The notes beneath the pieces are model-generated. The model had not been told where the DNA came from. It worked only from the letters and a program-made list of their open reading frames with translations, and did not search any database. A DNA stretch of 64,000 nt from Allodiplogaster sudhausi (Eukaryota; Nematoda; Chromadorea; Rhabditida; Diplogasteridae): NCBI GenBank assembly GCA_945643635.1, contig CALZFC010000109.1, positions 366,001 to 430,000 of the forward strand, read 5' to 3'. The translations under genes and the position numbers were made by a program. Each line of letters opens with the position of its first letter. Positions within the stretch are counted from its first letter, which is position 1. Below, piece after piece: positions 58,826 through 64,000 of this stretch.

Positions 58826-59475
58826 GCATATTTCAGATGTTAAAATACATTCTTTGGACCATTTATGCGGCTTGTTGACCGATTTTCCACATAATAATTA
58901 ATCTGCGACAAAGAGCAGCTAAAACGAGTCGGATGCAGCTTGATAATCAAAAACTGAGGATACGTTTTTGGGATATGTATTTGAATGCTGACTATTGAAG
59001 GCGATACTGCTGAATGTTTTTTTTAAGAAAACATTTCAAAATTGTTCGTTTGATACATTTAGCAATGGTTATTCCAGTATTCTTTGAAGTTCTTTTACGA
59101 TATGACACTCAAAAGTACTCCAAAAGAGAAGAAACTATATTTTATACTAGATACATCTCCCATTTAGTTTTCAAAGTAAAAAAAATTCCCCGGGGCAGGC
59201 GCCTATAGAAGCCTCGATGAGTCTTTATAGAGTCTCTTAAAAGAGTAAAGTCCTCGAAAAATAAAATAAAACAAATTCAGGAATTATTATTTTATCTTAT
59301 TGGATCTCTCCTTAGTAATAAGCTGGAGACAGTACTTCCGAGATGGTTGTTCCTACCTCATCTAATTTAACGGATAATGTAGCCGCACTACCGCTTGTCC
59401 GTGTATCGCATTTAGTGCCACACTCTGAAAATGGACACCTTATAAAACAATTTATTTCAGATGCAATGCAATATG

Positions 59476-59536
59476 ATATGACCAGCCGGTTCGCGCGCGC
59501 TTCACCGGCTGGTTGCTCGGCCGCATCGCGGCCTCG
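59476..59536. other. Two adjacent GC-rich hairpins
   Basis: ACCAGCCGGT...ACCGGCTGGT with a 13-base loop, then GGCCGCATCGCGGCC, then 'tcgctatctaac'. They stand at the point where sequence leaves homology with the Cys-rich gene copies. A hairpin followed by CTAA resembles a Helitron 3' end, but one feature is not enough to call it. Confidence 0.35.
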
Positions 59537-59759
59537 CTATCTAACTTTTCTTGCGATATCTTTTCTTAGTTTACAAGGGCACATCCTTTTAGTTGTGTTT
59601 ACTCGGGTGAGCGCGCAAAATATATGTTTGCTAATGAGCGAAGATACATACATATATGTATGCAGGTAGCAACATACAATCCAATTGTGAAAGACTGGTT
59701 ATGAAAGGACACCTAGGCCGGGGGCAAAACACACCACTCTTATTCAGCACTTTTGCCTT

Positions 59760-62700
59760 TCCTGAAAGTTATAGAATGGTCCCTTTGCCCGGAAGTCTGG
59801 TATTCCAGATTTTCGAAGGGAGAAGTACTATAATTCCGGAAGCTTCAGGAAGATTCCAGGCACTTTTCAGAAAAGTTCCAAGAGGCTTACACTTAAAATT
59901 CACGCCAGTATTGTGGAAAAGGGTTGTCTGTAAAAATTAAGAAGAACACGAAGAACCGAGAAAGCTTTGACAATATATTTGCGTGGGTTAGACGTTGCTA
60001 TGTTCGAAATGTTACTCTGAGATCCTTCCGAATGATTTGGATAATTCCACGTCCCAGAGCAGAACTCGGCCTCTTCAGAACATTCTGGAATGTTCCAATG
60101 ACCGTGGCAGGCGTTGAATGTTCTTGAAAATTCCATGCCCCGGGCAGAACTTAGCCCCTTCTGGAACTTTCTGGAATGTTCCATGGACCGGGGCGGGCGT
60201 TGGTCCTTTACGGAATGTTGTGGAGAACGTGGTCCGTTCTGGAACCTTCTGGAATGTTCCCAGTGTCGGGTGCAGAAGTTGTCCCCTTGTTCTGGAAAAT
60301 TCTTCGTCCGGGGTCAAGCTCGGACCCTTCTGTAACCCTCAGGAATATTCCAAGGACGGTACAGTCGTTACCGACTTCCGGAATGTTCTGGAAAATTCCA
60401 CGTCCAGGGGCCAAAGTTGGCCCGTTCTGGAACCTACTGGAATGCTAAGAGGACCGGGGGCAGGCGTTGGCCCCTTACGGAATTTCTGGAAAATTCGACA
60501 GGAATGTTCATGAAAATTCCACGTTCCGGGGCCAAACTCGGCCTCTTTTGGAACCTTCTGGAATATTCCGGCCGGGGGCAGGCGTTGGCCATTTCCGGAA
60601 TGATCAGGAGAAATTGGTTCTTTCTGGAACCTTCTGGTATGTTCCAAGGACAGGGGCCAGACGTTGGCCACTTCCGGAATGTGCTGGAAAATTCGACCGG
60701 AATGTTCAGGAAAATTAGATGTTCCGGGGCCAAACTCGGCCTCTTTTGGAACCTTCTGGAATGTTCCGGCCGGGAGCAGGCGTTGACGCCTTCCGGAATG
60801 ATCAGGAGAAATTGGTTCTTTCTGGAACCTTCTGGAATGTTCCAAGGACAGGGGCCAGACGTTGGCCACTTCCGGAATGTGCTGGAAAATTCGACCGGAA
60901 TGTTCAGGAAAATTAGACGTTCCGGGGCCAAACTCGGCCTCTTTTGGAACCTTCTGGAATGTTCCGGGGGGGGGGGCAAGGCGTTGACGCCTTCCGGAAT
61001 GTTCTGAAGAAATTGGTCCTTTCTGGAACCTTCTGGAATGCTCTCAGTATCGGGGCAGACGTTGGCCATTTCCGGAATGTGCTGAAAAATTCCACATTCC
61101 GGGGCCAAACTCGGTCTCTTTTGGAACCTTCTGGAATGTTCCAACGGCCGGGGCAGGCGTTGGCCCTTCCGGAATGATCAGGAGAAATTGGTTCTTTCTG
61201 GAACCTTCTGGAATGTTCCAAGGACAGGGGCCAGACGTTGGCCACTTCCGGAATGTGCTGGAAAATTCGACCGGAATGTTCAGGAAAATTAGACGTTCCG
61301 GGGCCAAACTCGGCCTCTTTTGGAACCTTCTGGAATGTTCCGGCCTTGGGCAGGCGTTGACGCCTTCCGGAATGATCAGGAGAAATTGGTTCTTTCTGAA
61401 ACCTTCTGGAATGTTCCAAGGACAGGGGCCAGACGTTGGCCACTTCCGGAATGTGCTGGAAAATTCGACCGGAATGTTCAGGAAAATTAGACGTTCCGGG
61501 GCCAAACTCGTCCTCTTTTGGAACCTTCTGGAATGTTCCGGGGGGGGGGGGGGCAAGGCGTTGACGCCTTCCGGAATGTTCTGAAGAAATTGGTCCTTTC
61601 TGGAACCTTCTGGAATGCTCTCAGTATCGGGGCAGACGTTGGCCATTTCCGGAATGTGCTGAAAAATTCCACATTCCGGGGCCAAACTCGGTCTCTTTTG
61701 GAACCTTCTGGAATGTTCCAACGGCCGGGGGCAGGCGTTGGCCCTTCCGGAATGATCAGGAGAAATTGGTTCTTTCTGGAACCTTCTGGAATGTTCCAAG
61801 GACAGGGGCCAGACGTTGGCCACTTCCGGAATGTGCTGGAAAATTCGACCGGAATGTTCAGGAAAATTAGACGTTCCGGGGCCAAACTCGGCCTCTTTTG
61901 GAACCTTCTGGAATGTTCCGGGGGTGGGGGGGGCAGGGCAAGGCGTTGACGCCTTCCGGAATGTTCTGAAGAAATTGGTCCTTTCTGGAACCTTCTGGAA
62001 TGCTCTCAGTATGGGGGCAGACGTTGGCCATTTCCGGAATGTGCTGAAAAATTCCACATTCCGGGGCCAAACTCGGTCTCTTTTGGAACCTTCTGGAATG
62101 TTCCAACGGCCGGGGGCAGGCGTTGGCCCTTCCGGAATGATCAGGAGAAATTGGTTCTTTCTGGAACCTTCTGGAATGTTCCAAGGACAGGGGCCAGACG
62201 TTGGCCACTTCCGGAATGTGCTGGAAAATTCGACCGGAATGTTCAGGAAAATTAGATGTTCCGGGGGCAAACTCGGCCTCTTTTGGAACCTTCTGGAATG
62301 TTCCGGCCGGGAGCAGGCGTTGACGCCTTCCGGAATGATCAGGAGAAATTGGTTCTTTCTGGAACCTTCTGGAATGTTCCAAGGACAGGGGCCAGACGTT
62401 GGCCACTTCCGGAATGTGCTGGAAAATTCGACCGGAATGTTCAGGAAAATTAGACGTTCCGGGGCCAAACTCGGCCTCTTTTGGAACCTTCTGGAATGTT
62501 CCGGGGGGGGGGGGGGGCAAGGCGTTGACGCCTTCCGGAATGTTCTGAAGAAATTGGTCCTTTCTGGAACCTTCTGGAATGCTCTCAGTATGGGGGCAGA
62601 CGTTGGCCATTTCCGGAATGTTCTGGAAAATTATACATTCCGGGGCCAAACTCGGTCTCTTTTGGAACCTTCTGGAATGTTCCTACGGCCGGGGGCAGGC

Positions 62701-64000
62701 GTTAGCCCCTTCCGGAATAATCAGGAGAAATTGGTTCTTTCTGGAACCTTCTGGAATGTTCCAAGGACAGGGGCCAGACGTTGGCCACTTCCGGAATGTG
62801 CTGGAAAATTCGACCGGAATGTTCAGGAAAATTAGACGTTCCGGGGCCAAACTCGGCCTCTTTTGGAACCTTCTGGAATGTTCCGGGGGGGGGGGGGCAA
62901 GGCGTTGACGCCTTCCGGAATGTTCTGAAGAAATTGGTCCTTTCTGGAACCTTCTGGAATGCTCTCAGTATCGGGGCAGACGTTGGCCATTTCCGGAATG
63001 TGCTGAAAAATTCCACATTCCGGGGCCAAACTCGGTCTCTTTTGGAACCTTCTGGAATGTTCCAACGGCCGGGGCAGGCGTTGGCCCTTCCGGAATGATC
63101 AGGAGAAATTGGTTCTTTCTGGAACCTTCTGGAATGTTCCAAGGACAGGGGCCAGACGTTGGCCACTTCCGGAATGTGCTGGAAAATTCGACCGGAATGT
63201 TCAGGAAAATTAGACGTTCCGGGGCCAAACTCGGCCTCTTTTGGAACCTTCTGGAATGTTCCGGCCGGGGGCAGGCGTTGACGCCTTCCGGAATGATCAG
63301 GAGAAATTGGTTCTTTCTGAAACCTTCTGGAATGTTCCAAGGACAGGGGCCAGACGTTGGCCACTTCCGGAATGTGCTGGAAAATTCGACCGGAATGTTC
63401 AGGAAAATTAGACGTTCCGGGGCCAAACTCGTCCTCTTTTGGAACCTTCTGGAATGTTCCGGGGGGGGGGGGGCAAGGCGTTGACGCCTTCCGGAATGTT
63501 CTGAAGAAATTGGTCCTTTCTGGAACCTTCTGGAATGCTCTCAGTATCGGGGCAGACGTTGGCCATTTCCGGAATGTGCTGAAAAATTCCACATTCCGGG
63601 GCCAAACTCAGTCTCTTTTGGAACCTTCTGGAATGTTCCAACGGCCGGGGGCAGGCGTTGGCCCTTCCGGAATGATCAGGAGAAATTGGTTCTTTCTGGA
63701 ACCTTCTGGAATGTTCCAAGGACAGGGGCCAGACGTTGGCCACTTCCGGAATGTGCTGGAAAATTCGACAGGAATGTTCTGGAAAATTATACATTCCGGG
63801 GCCAAACTCGGTCTCTTTTGGAACCTTCTGGAATGTTCCAACGGCCGGGGGCAGGCGTTAGCCCCTTCCGGAATAATCAGGAGAAATTGGTTCTTTCTGG
63901 AACCTTCTGGAATGTTCCAAGGACAGGGGCCAGACGTTGGCCACTTCCGGAATGTGCTGGAAAATTCGACCGGAATGTTCAGGAAAATTAGACGTTCCGG
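59760..64000. repeat. Tandem array built from heat-shock elements, running off the window
   Basis: More than 4 kb of GC-rich modules of about 77-123 bp. Almost every module carries 'ggaaccttctggaatgttcc', which is alternating GAA and TTC triplets separated by exactly two bases. In many modules the preceding 'tttctgg' extends this to five triplets. Other conserved parts are 'ttccggaatgtgctggaaaa', 'ccaaactcggcctcttttgg' and 'gccagacgttggcc'. The left edge (59760-60500) is more diverged; 60500-64000 is homogeneous and arranged in higher-order blocks of several modules. No coding is implied, although all frames are widely open. Confidence 0.93.

Larger units (their letters stand above)
57437..59430 (-). 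pseudogene. Last two exons of a further Cys-rich family copy
   Basis: Final exon 57437-57630 encodes NGCTVAQCSPYENLNGYILN...INKWMT...VECYPWF with a stop. The preceding exon at about 59360-59428 encodes ECGTKCDTRTSGSAA...SVKLDE with donor gtagg. The intron between them is swollen to 1.7 kb by a MITE and a palindrome. Confidence 0.75.

Noticed and set aside
60339..63991. Long open frames of up to 474 codons on both strands in the HSE array
   Set aside because: They arise from the stop-poor tandem repeat in every frame, with no start context, splice logic or domain.

Overview
The window is nuclear DNA of a nematode. A cuticle collagen with the nematode-type N-terminal domain and RAKRQ processing site (24032-25508, minus) is the clearest lineage marker. 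Every convincing gene is split by many spliceosomal introns. A striking share of introns appear to start with GC instead of GT (three of ten in the folate/thiamine-type transporter, three in the M13 peptidase).

Layout. 1-3990 is AT-rich and repeat-rich, with one MITE, a scrap of an SLC22-like transporter and unassigned exon candidates. 4076-9371 (minus) is an M13 (neprilysin-family) peptidase with a signal peptide and a Ser/Glu/Ala/Pro repeat stalk. It can be followed exon by exon to the C-terminus but carries frameshifts, an in-frame stop and an altered zinc ligand. 9430-13500 is mostly repeats, including a hAT-type MITE with a perfect 8-bp target duplication. 13536-13947 encodes a 103-aa secreted protein. 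14418-18602 is a degraded CR1/Jockey-group LINE. 19466-21285 (minus) is a nine-exon secreted Cys/Gly/Ser-rich protein; 22065-22523 (minus) is the end of a membrane protein; 24032-25508 (minus) is the collagen. 27095-32345 (minus) is a complete 11-exon, 462-aa SLC19 (reduced folate/thiamine carrier) gene with a GGGGCC-rich transposon in intron 4.

From about 33 kb to 59.4 kb lies a duplicated family of secreted, modular cysteine-rich proteins. Two long copies (34967-40225 and 42253-48643) match exon for exon, and several end fragments follow, one of them inverted. Both long copies carry stop codons, and the cluster is riddled with MITEs, a 1.5-kb hAT-type element, SINEs, a LINE derivative, a recent gag-only BEL/Pao LTR element (49209-53572) and a 1.5-kb foldback element (54991-56489).

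From about 59760 to the window end is a tandem array, longer than 4 kb, whose repeating core is a perfect multi-unit heat-shock element (alternating TTC/GAA triplets spaced by two bases). This is the most unusual structure here: a possible HSF-binding satellite.

The clear protein-coding genes are secretory or surface-related (peptidase, collagen, secreted Cys-rich proteins, vitamin transporter). They are independent genes, not an operon.
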